A DNA stretch of 64,000 bases from Jatrophihabitans telluris (GTDB lineage: Bacteria > Actinomycetota > Actinomycetes > Mycobacteriales > Jatrophihabitantaceae): positions 3,534,001 through 3,598,000 of the forward strand of contig NZ_CP097332.1 of assembly GCF_023516435.1 (NCBI RefSeq), written 5' to 3'. The notes below the pieces were generated by a model. That model did not search any database and was not told the origin of the DNA. It saw only the letters and a list, made by a program, of their open reading frames with translations. The translations under genes were made by a program, and so were the position numbers. Shown in pieces: positions 52,148-60,493 of the stretch (position 1 is the stretch's first letter; every line of letters begins with the position of its first letter).

Positions 52148-52672
52148 CTAGTTGGCCAGCTGGCGGGCGAACCGCGCCGGGACGCCGGTGTAGAGCGCGT
52201 CCGGCTCGCAGTCCTTCGTCACGACCGCACCAGCCGCGACGACACAGCCGGCGCCGACGGTCACGCCCGGCAGAACGACGGCGCCGGCGCCGATCCACGA
52301 ACCTGCCCCGATCCGGATGGGCTGATCGTGGGCCTCCATCCCCCGGCGCCGGTGCGAGCCCATCCGGTGGGATGCGGCGGTGATGATCACCCCAGGACCG
52401 ATGAGCACGTTGTCGCCGATCTCGATCTGCGCATCCCCTGGATCGAGGCGGCAGCCGGTATTGACGAAGCAGTCGGTGCCGAAGCGGATGTGCTTGTTGA
52501 CCAGGATCGTCGAATGGGCGAAATGCGACCCTCGGCCGATCTTGATGCCGCCGAGTTTCAGCAGCAGAATCCGCGCGCGTCTGGGCACCGAACGGGTCGG
52601 TGCCAGTACCTGCAGATCGAATCGCTCGGCAAGCTCAACGGCCTTGCCGACTAACCACCCGAGTCGATTCAT
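52148..52672 (-). CDS. left-handed beta-helix O-acetyltransferase
   Basis: A 174-residue acyltransferase of the hexapeptide (LbH/WcaF-like) family. From about residue 40, turns such as IKIGRGSHFAHSTILVNKH, IEIGDNVLIGPGVIITAASH (with the catalytic His), IRIGAGSWIGAGAVVLPGV and GCVVAAGAVVTKD build the beta-helix. The protein ends in the typical YTGVPARFARQL. It moves acetyl from acetyl-CoA to a sugar, probably on the surface polysaccharide. ATG 52672 is chosen because homologous sequence begins there; the frame runs on into upstream repeats. Confidence 0.88.
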   Translation of the reverse strand: MNRLGWLVGKAVELAERFDLQVLAPTRSVPRRARILLLKLGGIKIGRGSHFAHSTILVNKHIRFGTDCFVNTGCRLDPGDAQIEIGDNVLIGPGVIITAASHRMGSHRRRGMEAHDQPIRIGAGSWIGAGAVVLPGVTVGAGCVVAAGAVVTKDCEPDALYTGVPARFARQLAN

Positions 52673-52707
52673 GAAGCATCCCTCCGATCCGTCCCGACAG
52701 CCACCAG

Positions 52708-52782
52708 CAGTCATCGACAGCCACCCGCAGTCATTGACCGTCAATGACAGTCATTTGACTGTCATTGACAGTCATTGACAGT
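52708..52782. repeat. iteron-like CAGTCATTGA repeats with a 14-bp palindrome
   Basis: Four copies of a CAGTCATTGA-like unit start at 52708, 52728, 52748 and 52769, a 20-21-bp period (two helical turns). Between them, 52740-52753 and 52756-52769 form a perfect 14-bp inverted repeat with a 2-bp centre. The array lies just upstream of the acetyltransferase start, where an operator array would sit. Confidence 0.9.
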
Positions 52783-52823
52783 GCGTCTTTGCGGCGCAGC
52801 AACCGCGGGCCGGCCGGGCGCGC

Positions 52824-53756
52824 TCACCAGAGCTCCGATTCGACGAGCGCGAGCAGCTCCCCCGGCGGGTCGTCGAACTTGCGTGCGAACAGCAGTTCGT
52901 GGTGCCCGTAGGCGTCATCGACGGCACGGCCCACGGCCTTGAGCCGCTCGACCTCCGCGGCATCAAGGGTTCGCGGCGACGGCGAGCCCTCGTTCCAGGC
53001 GGTGTACATGAGTGCGGGCGCGAGAGAGGGTTCGAACGAGGAATTGGCCAGCACCGTCTGGAAGAAGTGCTCGTCGGGCAGGCAGGTGTTCCGGTAGAAG
53101 CGCATGAACCGCCGCTCGTTGTCCACGGTGTGCAGGATCACGGTCAACGCCTGCCGGTTCAGCGCCCACCAGGTACTTCCCGCGTACGGCACGCGGCCGG
53201 CGAAGGCGCCCCGCCAGGGACGGGCGAGATAGCGATTGATCAACCCGTGCAGGCGAAGAAAGCGCCCGGTGCGCCCGTCGTGTTCCAGGTTCACGTGACT
53301 GATACGGCTCAAACTCTTGTTGAGCTCGGAGTTGGGCACCCGGACGCAGTTGATGTAGTTCCGCTCGGGATGGGCGGTGAAGAATTCGGCGATCTCCGCC
53401 GGCCGGCGCGCGGGATAGGTGTCACCGCTCACGAGGCAGAAACGCTCGGCCTCACCAAAGGCCGAAAGCGCGCAGGTGACCGAGGCGAGGGTCGCTTCGA
53501 CCTGGCTGAAACTGCCCCAGTGCACGTGGACCCGATCTCGCACGAACACGACACCGGACATCGCTTCGGTCGCCGCGAGGAACGGTGTCTGGTCCACCCG
53601 CGCGTCCACGTGCACCACCAGGGCCGAGCCGGGCACCAGCAACAACGACGCCGCCGTGCGTGCGAACTGAGCCGGGTTGGCGTGTACCTGCACCAGGAAC
53701 ACGATGTCCGGCGGGACGGGCGGCGACATGTGCGGGGACGTCTGAGGGGATGCCAT
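52824..53756 (-). CDS. GT14-like beta-1,6-GlcNAc (core-2/I-branching) transferase
   Basis: A 310-residue member of the core-2/I-branching family: IVFLVQVHANPAQFARTAA, ALVVHVDARVDQTPF, VHWGSFSQVEATLASV, FCLVSGDTYPARRPAEI, then AGSTWWALNRQAL and CLPDEHFFQTVLANS. These proteins transfer GlcNAc, xylose or similar sugars to branching positions. It resembles the protein at 58655 in plan. ATG 53756 gives the closest family-like start; the frame is open for 44 more codons without a ribosome site. It belongs to the polysaccharide locus. Confidence 0.83.
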   Translation of the reverse strand: MASPQTSPHMSPPVPPDIVFLVQVHANPAQFARTAASLLLVPGSALVVHVDARVDQTPFLAATEAMSGVVFVRDRVHVHWGSFSQVEATLASVTCALSAFGEAERFCLVSGDTYPARRPAEIAEFFTAHPERNYINCVRVPNSELNKSLSRISHVNLEHDGRTGRFLRLHGLINRYLARPWRGAFAGRVPYAGSTWWALNRQALTVILHTVDNERRFMRFYRNTCLPDEHFFQTVLANSSFEPSLAPALMYTAWNEGSPSPRTLDAAEVERLKAVGRAVDDAYGHHELLFARKFDDPPGELLALVESELW

Positions 53757-54057
53757 CGGGGCTGGCCTCGATCCTTCACAGTCTCGCCAGACGATCCGGC
53801 AGGTGTGTGCTCGGGCCGCCGGCCGTTCGCTGTCTGGCTGCTTCGCTGTCTGGCTGCCATCGTGCCCGAGCCCAGGTTCACAGGGCAAATTCGGCGCGGC
53901 TCCAGCTCACCGTCACGGTGCGCCATCGGTGAGGATTGGGGACAGGCCGCCACCTTCGCTAAGGTTTGTGTCGAAATCGGACGTTGAGAGTGGGGTGTGC
54001 CGATGAAGATCCGCATCATGCCTGCGATCGCTGACCGGAGACCTTCGGCAGCCTGAC
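53757..54057. other. 301-bp intergenic region with a mini-frame
   Basis: Divergent promoters for the GT14-like and GT4-like genes must lie here. A 17-codon frame (ATG 54003 to TGA 54054-54056, beginning MKIRIMPAIADRR) ends one base before the next ATG and might be a leader or a remnant of a longer start. No other gene or stable RNA fold was seen. Confidence 0.45.
53826..53857. repeat. 16-bp tandem duplication
   Basis: TTCGCTGTCTGGCTGC occurs twice head to tail (53826-53841 and 53842-53857), without mismatches, in the gap upstream of the GT14-like gene. Confidence 0.9.
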
Positions 54058-55128
54058 ATGTCCTCACCTTCAGCCAGCCGGCGCCGCATTGCAATGTCGC
54101 CGGATGTGGACAGCACCAACAATCCCTACCTCAAGCAATTGGTCGACGGCCTCGAGGTGCGGGGGTTCGACGTCATCAAGGTTCGCCGCCACTCGCTTCT
54201 GCACGCTGACCTGCTCCACTTCCAGTGGCCGGATCTGTTGATCAGTGACGAAGGCCTGGGCCACGCGCTTCGGGGCATGGCGAAGTGTCTGGGCGCAAGT
54301 GTGATCTGTCGACTGCGACACCGACCGGTTGTGTGGACCGTCCACAACCTGCGCCCGCACTCGTCTAGACGTCCGCGGCTGGAGGCGCTGTTCTGGGCCT
54401 GCTTCACCCGGCTGGTCACGGCGCACATCAGCTTGTCCCGGGCCGGCGCGGCAGCCATCGGGAATGCCTTCCCCGCGTTGCGACGTAAGCCCCACGCCGT
54501 GATCGCGCACGGTGCCTACGCCGCGGACTATCCACCGTGGCTCGGAACGGTCGAAGCGGCTCGAGCCGAGCGCGGCCTGGATCCTGGCGTGCCCTACCTG
54601 CTGTTCTTCGGCCAGATCCGACGTTACAAAGGTGTGGCGCGACTGTTGCGCGTGTTCGCCGAGATACCCACGGCCGCAGTGCGGCTCTGCGTGGTCGGCG
54701 AAGCAGTCGAGAACGACCTGGTCGAGCAACTGAGCGAGCTGGCCTCCCACGACGCACGCGTCACCCTCAGTCTGTCGAGGGTGGGCGACGACGACGTATC
54801 GGCTTGGTTCTTCGGTGCTCTGGGCACGGTTCTCCCTTTCGCCGCCGGGCTGAACAGCGGGTCGGTCTTCCTCTCACTGGCGATGAACCGCCCGGTGCTC
54901 GTGCCGCGCACCCCCACCTTCGACGAGATCGCCGAATCGGTCGGCTCGCGCTGGGTCGTGCGCTACGACGGCGAACTGGACACCGGCGCGCTCACCCGAT
55001 TCGTGGAGCACAGCACCGAGCTGGCCGCCGATCCCGAAGCCCGGCCCGATCTGTCCTCCTACGATTGGACGACGATGGCGGCGGAGACCGCCGCGTTCTA
55101 CGAGCGCCTGCTGCAAGGACATTCCTGA
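54058..55128 (+). CDS. GT4-like glycosyltransferase
   Basis: A 356-residue GT-B fold enzyme. The N-domain starts RRIAMSPDVDSTNNPYLKQLVDGLEVRG; VVWTVHNLRPH lies in the first half. The C-domain has LLFFGQIRRYKGVARLLRVF, VVGEAV and LPFAAGLNSGSVFLSLAMNRPVL, where a family Glu is replaced by the Asn-Ser-Gly stretch. It may be a retaining transferase acting on a lipid-linked acceptor in the cytoplasm. The start is ATG 54058, directly after the mini-frame stop. It is first in a plus-strand run of four polysaccharide genes. Confidence 0.8.
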   Translation: MSSPSASRRRIAMSPDVDSTNNPYLKQLVDGLEVRGFDVIKVRRHSLLHADLLHFQWPDLLISDEGLGHALRGMAKCLGASVICRLRHRPVVWTVHNLRPHSSRRPRLEALFWACFTRLVTAHISLSRAGAAAIGNAFPALRRKPHAVIAHGAYAADYPPWLGTVEAARAERGLDPGVPYLLFFGQIRRYKGVARLLRVFAEIPTAAVRLCVVGEAVENDLVEQLSELASHDARVTLSLSRVGDDDVSAWFFGALGTVLPFAAGLNSGSVFLSLAMNRPVLVPRTPTFDEIAESVGSRWVVRYDGELDTGALTRFVEHSTELAADPEARPDLSSYDWTTMAAETAAFYERLLQGHS

Positions 55129-55171
55129 GCCGAAACAATCCGCGCTGCCCGAGCAGGTACGCTGGCGGCGC

Positions 55172-56548
55172 TTGATCCCCGGGTCGACGCTGTTCGATCT
55201 GGTTTTCCTTTGCAAGTCAGGGGTTGTCACACTCCGTAGACGTGATCGGGGCCGATTCGTGAAGTTGCCCACCGAGGCCAGTGATGGTGGCACGACAGTT
55301 CCAGCCGGCATCTGGTGTCCTGAACTCGATCTCGGCACCGAGACGGTGCGGTCACGGACGGCCCCGGAACCCAGCCATGCCTCGGTCCGCGCCCTGGTCC
55401 GCCTGCGCGGGCGCACCCTGGGTTACGTCACCATCGGCCGGCCGCCGGCCCAGGTCACGGCCCACGATCTGGCCGAGGCCGCCCGGCGTGCCTTTCCGGC
55501 GGCCGCGCTGACGGTCGCGGCGGACGAAGGCGCCCAAGTGGTCGATTCGCCGACACAGGCGGAGTCCTCCGGCGAGGCCGCGGGCCCGCGAGTGTCGTTG
55601 GTCGTCTGCACGCGAAACCGCGGCGAGCAGCTCGTCGCGTGCCTGAATGACCTTCGTGAGCTGACCTACCGCAACCTCGACATCATCGTCGTCGACAATG
55701 CGCCGACGGATGATTCGACCCGGCGTTACGTCGACGAGGCGAGCGCGCTGGATCCCCGGATCCGATACGCCACCGAGCCCCGCCCCGGACTGTCCTGCGC
55801 CCGCAATCGCGGCCTGCGCGAGGCGAGAGGCGAGTACATCGCCTACACCGACGACGACGTGTCCGTCGACGCCGACTGGATCACCCAGCTGGTGGCCGCC
55901 TTCGGCGACGGGGAAAAAGTCGCCTGCGTCACCGGCCTGGTGTGTACGGCGGCGCTGACCACGTCCGCGGAGATCTACTTCGATGCGCGCACGGCGTCCT
56001 GGTCGACCCGGACCGAGCCGGTCACCTACGACCTGGACCGGCATGCGCTCGACGATGCCCTTTACCCCTATTCGGCGGGCATTTTCGGCACCGGCGCGAA
56101 CTTCGCCTTCGACCGGGCGGTGCTGGTCGACATGGGTGGTTTCGACGAGGCGCTCGGGGCCGGCACCCTCACCCGAGGCGGCGAGGACCTCGACATCTTC
56201 GTGCGCGTTCTGCGGGCCGGCTACGCCATCCGGTACGACCCGAGCGCCGTCGTGTGGCATCACCACCGAGCCGACGAGGCCGCATTGGTTCAGCAGATGT
56301 ACGGGTACGGCACAGGGCTCACGGCATACCTGGCCAAGATGCTGTCGGTCCGTGAGACCCGCAACGACATTCTGCGCAGGGTTCCCAAAGGTCTGGCCAG
56401 GATGGCGAAGATCAAGCGGGCGACCGACGACCGGCTGGACACCGCCGCCGCACCGAAGGGCGCCATGCGCCGGGAGTTGACCGGCTATCTGGCCGGCCCC
56501 TACTTGTATGCGAGGGCGCGGCGCCGGTTACACCGACACCCCGCCTAG
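55172..56548 (+). CDS. GT2 glycosyltransferase with N-terminal extension
   Basis: A 458-residue protein. The first 130 residues form an unassigned domain (LVRLRGRTLGYVTIGRPPAQVT). The GT2 domain follows: VSLVVCTRNRGEQLVACLN, IIVVDNAPTDDST, GEYIAYTDDDVSVDADW (DXD) and LTRGGEDLDIFVRVLRAGY (ED base). Sugar and acceptor are unknown. TTG 55172 is the longest start; GTG 55259 would drop 29 residues, and neither has a clear ribosome site. It follows the GT4-like gene by 43 bp. Confidence 0.82.
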   Translation: MIPGSTLFDLVFLCKSGVVTLRRRDRGRFVKLPTEASDGGTTVPAGIWCPELDLGTETVRSRTAPEPSHASVRALVRLRGRTLGYVTIGRPPAQVTAHDLAEAARRAFPAAALTVAADEGAQVVDSPTQAESSGEAAGPRVSLVVCTRNRGEQLVACLNDLRELTYRNLDIIVVDNAPTDDSTRRYVDEASALDPRIRYATEPRPGLSCARNRGLREARGEYIAYTDDDVSVDADWITQLVAAFGDGEKVACVTGLVCTAALTTSAEIYFDARTASWSTRTEPVTYDLDRHALDDALYPYSAGIFGTGANFAFDRAVLVDMGGFDEALGAGTLTRGGEDLDIFVRVLRAGYAIRYDPSAVVWHHHRADEAALVQQMYGYGTGLTAYLAKMLSVRETRNDILRRVPKGLARMAKIKRATDDRLDTAAAPKGAMRRELTGYLAGPYLYARARRRLHRHPA

Positions 56549-56611
56549 GCCGTCGACGGCCGGCTACGGCCCAGACGCACGCAGGGACGGGTGTGACGTT
56601 GCAGTTAGACT

Positions 56612-58636
56612 GTGCGGAACCAGAACGCGAAGTCGAGCCACGGGGAGACCAGCTTTGCGCTATTCCGTCACGTTGACCGTTCAGGTTCGGCTACGTTGAG
56701 CGCCGGGACGGTTCCACGCGCCGGACGTAGCGCAGGTGCCGAGCGCACCAGCAGCTACGTCTTCGGCGTCGTGCTCCTGCTTGCTGTCGCACTGTGGGTC
56801 TGGGCGCTCAGCCGCACCCATGTCGACACCCTCGGCGAGACGGGCCTGCTGTCGGCCCTTCCCGTGGTCTGGTACATCGCCCTTGCGCTCGCCCTGGCGC
56901 TGTGCGCCGGCTCGATCTGTCTGCCTCGGGTGGTGGGCTGGCGGGTCGGTTCGGCGTTCTTGGTATTGATGGCCATTTTGTACGCCACGTCGGCCAAGAT
57001 CGAACCTGTTCCGCGGCTGCCCTGGGTCTACAAGCACATCGCGGTCACGCGGTACATCGAGTTGCACGGCAGCGTCAATCCCAAGATCGACATCTACAAC
57101 CGTTGGCCGGGCTTCTTCTCCCTGGCGGCCTACTTCGGCCGGATCACCGGGATCAGCGACCCCATCAGTTACGTCGCCTGGACCGAGGCCGGCTTCGCGC
57201 TCGCGTGGGCGTTCCTGGTCTTCGCCATCGCGCGCAGCCTGTCCCAGAGCCCACGCGTGTGCTGGACGGCCGCGTTGCTCTTCAGCCTGCTGGACTGGAT
57301 CGGGCAGAACTACTTCTCGCCCCAGGCCTTCGGTTTCACCCTCTACCTCGTCGTCTGTCTGCTCGCGCTGACGTATCTGCGCCGGGACCCGCGCGGTGTC
57401 GGTGGTGCGGTCGAACGGGTCGTGGCCCGGCTGGTGCGCCGCAGTCCGGACGCACCGGCCTACGCCGTCCCCACACGCGAGGAATCCCGGCGTCACCGTC
57501 GCGCCAACGGCCGTTCGAAGGTCGCCGCCATCGTGGCCATCATCGTGCTGCAGGTCGTCATCAGCGTCAGCCACCAACTCACCCCCTACCTGCTGGTGGC
57601 CGGTCTGATCCCGCTGTTCGTCGTCGGGTACCTGCGCCCGTTGTGGCTGGGCGTCGTGGTCGCCGTCATCCCGGTGCTGTATCTCATCCCGAACTACTCC
57701 TACATCGAGCAGCACTTCGGGCTGTTCAGCGGCTACGACCCGGTCGCCAACGCGACGTACACCGTGACGCGGGCTCGCCCCGTTTCGGCCGCGCACTGGC
57801 AGGCGATGGGCACCAGAGTGCTCACCGCGATCGCGTATCTGCTGGCCCTCGGGGGCCTGATCCGCCGCGCCCGCAGTGGTGATGTCCGGACCGCCGTGAT
57901 GGTCGCCTGGCTCAGCTTCGCACCGACCGTGTCGCTGTTCAGCCAGTCCTACGGCGGCGAAGGCCGGCTCCGGATTGTGCTGTTCGCGCTGCCGTGGTTG
58001 TCGGTGGCCGCGTCCTGGCTGCTCTGGCCTAGTCGTTTCGCCCGCACCGATCAGGCGGCCTCGTACGAGAGTGGGTCCGGCGGGGACACCGCCGAGGCTG
58101 CCGCACCGACCGCGGTTCGGGCTCGGCCGTGGACGGATCACCTTCCCAGCGGCCGCAACCGGGCCGTTGTGGCCTTGGTCCTGGTGGTGGTGGCCGCGAT
58201 CTCCGTGCCGACGAGCTTGCAACCGGAGCGGGACGACCAGATCTCGCCGGCCGATGTGACGGCCGCGCACTGGTTGGACAGCCGTGTCCAACCCAGCGAC
58301 GTGGTGCTGACGGCCGCGCCGAACTTCCCGGCGATCCTGGGCCCGCACTACGACTACATCGTCAACACCAACGGGTCGCTGTCGGGCAACAAGTTCCACT
58401 TCCTCGGCACGCTGAACACCGCCGACGTGCTGGCCACGATCAAGCTGATCGGAAACGGCAAGGGCAAGTCGGCCTACGTGGTCTTCTCACGTATCCAGCA
58501 GCGCTTCGCCGATGAGCACGGCCTGTTCGAGACCGGCGAACTTGCCTCGGTCGAGCAGGGTCTCACGACGAGTGCCCAAGCCCGGAAGGTCTACGATCGA
58601 GACGGAACCCGCATTTTCGAGATATCGACGAACTGA
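56612..58636 (+). CDS. large polytopic membrane protein, GT-C or polymerase candidate
   Basis: A 674-residue protein with about 12 membrane helices between 48 and 530, interrupted by a charged cytoplasmic loop (about 250-300). A soluble C-terminal domain of about 130 residues (SPADVTAAHWLDSRVQPSDVVL) follows. An early external loop holds KIEPVPRLPWVYKHI and NPKIDIYNRWPGFFSLAAYF. The shape fits GT-C transferases or a Wzy-type polymerase. No Wzy gene is otherwise visible in the locus, which makes the polymerase idea attractive but unproven. GTG 56612 is the longest start; TTG 56696 is possible. Confidence 0.65.
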   Translation: MRNQNAKSSHGETSFALFRHVDRSGSATLSAGTVPRAGRSAGAERTSSYVFGVVLLLAVALWVWALSRTHVDTLGETGLLSALPVVWYIALALALALCAGSICLPRVVGWRVGSAFLVLMAILYATSAKIEPVPRLPWVYKHIAVTRYIELHGSVNPKIDIYNRWPGFFSLAAYFGRITGISDPISYVAWTEAGFALAWAFLVFAIARSLSQSPRVCWTAALLFSLLDWIGQNYFSPQAFGFTLYLVVCLLALTYLRRDPRGVGGAVERVVARLVRRSPDAPAYAVPTREESRRHRRANGRSKVAAIVAIIVLQVVISVSHQLTPYLLVAGLIPLFVVGYLRPLWLGVVVAVIPVLYLIPNYSYIEQHFGLFSGYDPVANATYTVTRARPVSAAHWQAMGTRVLTAIAYLLALGGLIRRARSGDVRTAVMVAWLSFAPTVSLFSQSYGGEGRLRIVLFALPWLSVAASWLLWPSRFARTDQAASYESGSGGDTAEAAAPTAVRARPWTDHLPSGRNRAVVALVLVVVAAISVPTSLQPERDDQISPADVTAAHWLDSRVQPSDVVLTAAPNFPAILGPHYDYIVNTNGSLSGNKFHFLGTLNTADVLATIKLIGNGKGKSAYVVFSRIQQRFADEHGLFETGELASVEQGLTTSAQARKVYDRDGTRIFEISTN

Positions 58637-58654
58637 GACTTCACACAAAGAAAC

Positions 58655-59599
58655 ATGGCCAACCCGCTCGGGACGAGCCCGGTCGAACCCGCGCTCGTCA
58701 TACTCGCCCACAACGACCCGGTGCACGTTCGCCGGCTGATCGCGGCATGCGCGTCCCAACCGATCGTGTTGCACGTCGACAGCAAGACGCCGGACGACGT
58801 GTTCACCGAGATGACTCACGACCTGCCGCAGCGGGTGATCCTGGCGCCTCGGCGCGATGCCCGGCTCGCCAGCTGGTCGCTCGTGGAAGCCGAACTGGCC
58901 GGTGTACGCCTGGCCCTGGACCGTACCGACGCCGAGCACATCCTCGTAATGTCGGGCTCGGACTACCCCCTGACCGATCCGTCCCGGCTCGCGGAGGTCT
59001 TCGCACCGTTCGCCGGGCGGTCATGGATCTGGAATTACCCGATGCCGTTTCCCGCCTGGGACGTCCCAGGGTTTCGAGACGGCGGCTTGTGGCGGATGCG
59101 TCACCGCTTTGCCACGCGCGCAGATCACATTCTCTGGATCGCATCCAAGCCGATCTTCAATCCGATCAGGCGCTCTATACATCCCGACCTTGAGCCTCGG
59201 GCCTCGATGCAGTGGAAAGTGCTGTCGCGCTCCGATGCGATCCGGCTGCTCGATTGTCTCGAGAGCCGTCCCGACCTGACGAAGTTCGGACGGTCCACTT
59301 TCACCCCCGAGGAGACGTTCATCCCGTCGGTGCTGGCCTCCCATCGCCTCTGGGGCGAGGCGGCGCTGGCACCCTGCGCTCACTCGTTCTCGCTCGCCAA
59401 CTGGCCCCAGGGCGTCGTGGTCCAGCACCCCGGGTGGTACACCGCCGACGACGTGGCGCCCCTCAAGGCCCGGCTCACGGCCGCGGCGAACGTGCCGGAG
59501 AGCTCGCTACCCAACGGCGGAACGCCGTTGTTCGGTCGCAAATTCAGCTCGCAAAGCGGCCCCGAATTGCTTGACGCGGTGCAGACACTTCTGTGGTAA
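58655..59599 (+). CDS. GT14-like beta-1,6-GlcNAc (core-2/I-branching) transferase
   Basis: A 314-residue member of the same family as the gene at 52824: PALVILAHNDPVHVRRLI, PIVLHVDSKT, ASWSLVEAELAGVRLAL, HILVMSGSDYPLTDPSRL and FTPEETFIPSVLAS follow each other in the same order. The HPGWYTADDV segment is near the C-terminus. ATG 58655 starts 18 bp after the preceding membrane protein, in the same run. Two such enzymes in one locus suggest a branched polysaccharide with two different side linkages (inference). Confidence 0.83.
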   Translation: MANPLGTSPVEPALVILAHNDPVHVRRLIAACASQPIVLHVDSKTPDDVFTEMTHDLPQRVILAPRRDARLASWSLVEAELAGVRLALDRTDAEHILVMSGSDYPLTDPSRLAEVFAPFAGRSWIWNYPMPFPAWDVPGFRDGGLWRMRHRFATRADHILWIASKPIFNPIRRSIHPDLEPRASMQWKVLSRSDAIRLLDCLESRPDLTKFGRSTFTPEETFIPSVLASHRLWGEAALAPCAHSFSLANWPQGVVVQHPGWYTADDVAPLKARLTAAANVPESSLPNGGTPLFGRKFSSQSGPELLDAVQTLLW

Positions 59600-59781
59600 T
59601 CGCGTAAACATCCGCGAACACGCAGACCGCTTGGCGGCGCAGACAGACAGCACTGGGCGGTGCCGTAGGCTCGTCTTCGGGCATGCAACTCGGCGACCGC
59701 CGCCACCACATCCGGGTCGGAAAAGTGGGCGCACGCTTGCAGACAGTGCGCGAATCCGCGCTGTAGGACGACAGAACTGGG

Positions 59782-60159
59782 GTGTCGCACGTGACGCTGG
59801 CTCGCCGAGTAGGCCGACCAGACCGACTAGACCTCGGGTTCTGCCTCGCCGGGGTCGTGGGCATCGCGCTCATCCTTCTCAACACCTCGGCCGTGGCGAC
59901 CGGACTGTTGATCTTCGTCATCGCCGTGGCCGTTCCTGGCTACGCCGCCACCATGGCAAGTCCGATTGTGGACCCGCTCGCGCGCATAGCCGTCATAGCG
60001 GCGGCCGGGCTGGCCGTCCAGGCAATCGTCGCCGTCGCCTTGGTGTGGGCGCACGCCTGGCACCCACGCCCGGTCGCGATCGTCGTCCTCGCCCTCAGTT
60101 GTGTGGCCGTATTGGTTCCCCGCCCCAGCTTCGGCGCGCAGGCGGTTGAGCCTGCCTGA
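59782..60159 (+). CDS. small membrane protein of unknown function
   Basis: A 125-residue protein with four hydrophobic helices (about 18-33, 37-57, 66-88 and 96-112) joined by very short loops. No family is recognised. GTG 59782 is taken as start, with another GTG three codons on. It lies between the GT14-like and GH16 genes on the same strand but with gaps of 182 and 334 bp, so it may have its own promoter. Confidence 0.6.
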   Translation: MSHVTLARRVGRPDRLDLGFCLAGVVGIALILLNTSAVATGLLIFVIAVAVPGYAATMASPIVDPLARIAVIAAAGLAVQAIVAVALVWAHAWHPRPVAIVVLALSCVAVLVPRPSFGAQAVEPA

Positions 60160-60493
60160 ATCGGCGCAGGCAGTGCCACTGGACGCGTACACCTGTATGT
60201 GACCAAGGCCACAAAATCTTTTTCACATAACTGAACTCCCCGTAATCAAAGCGACAGAATCTGGTTACTCTCCGAAATCGGCCCGCCATGCCTGGTCGGT
60301 CGCTCCGCAGTTTTGCCCGCCGAAACACGGAGATGGTCTACTTCTCCCCAATGCCGACACCGGGGTCAACGGGTTCGTGCCAGTCCGACTCCGCGGCGCT
60401 TCGTCCAGCGACATCGTGTGCCAGCAACATCGTGTGCCAACAAACATCGTGTGCCAACAAACATCGTGTGCCAACAATCAGAAGGCCTCCGCC
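60160..60493. other. 334-bp leader region of the GH16 gene
   Basis: This stretch begins AT-rich (60195-60270, with TTTTTCACATAACTG and TCTGGTTACTCTCC) and ends in a 17-bp tandem array. It probably holds a promoter and an untranslated leader of 200 nt or more for the GH16 gene. No known riboswitch pattern could be matched by eye. Confidence 0.5.
60411..60477. repeat. four 17-bp tandem repeats upstream of GH16
   Basis: The unit ACATCGTGTGCCAACAA occurs three times exactly (60427-60443, 60444-60460, 60461-60477), preceded by a 16-bp variant (60411-60426). The array ends 16 bp before the ATG of the GH16 gene, so it lies in the 5' untranslated region. Confidence 0.95.

Noticed and set aside
60411-60477. 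CRISPR-like repeat array
   Set aside because: The 17-bp units are directly adjacent with no spacers and there are no cas genes.
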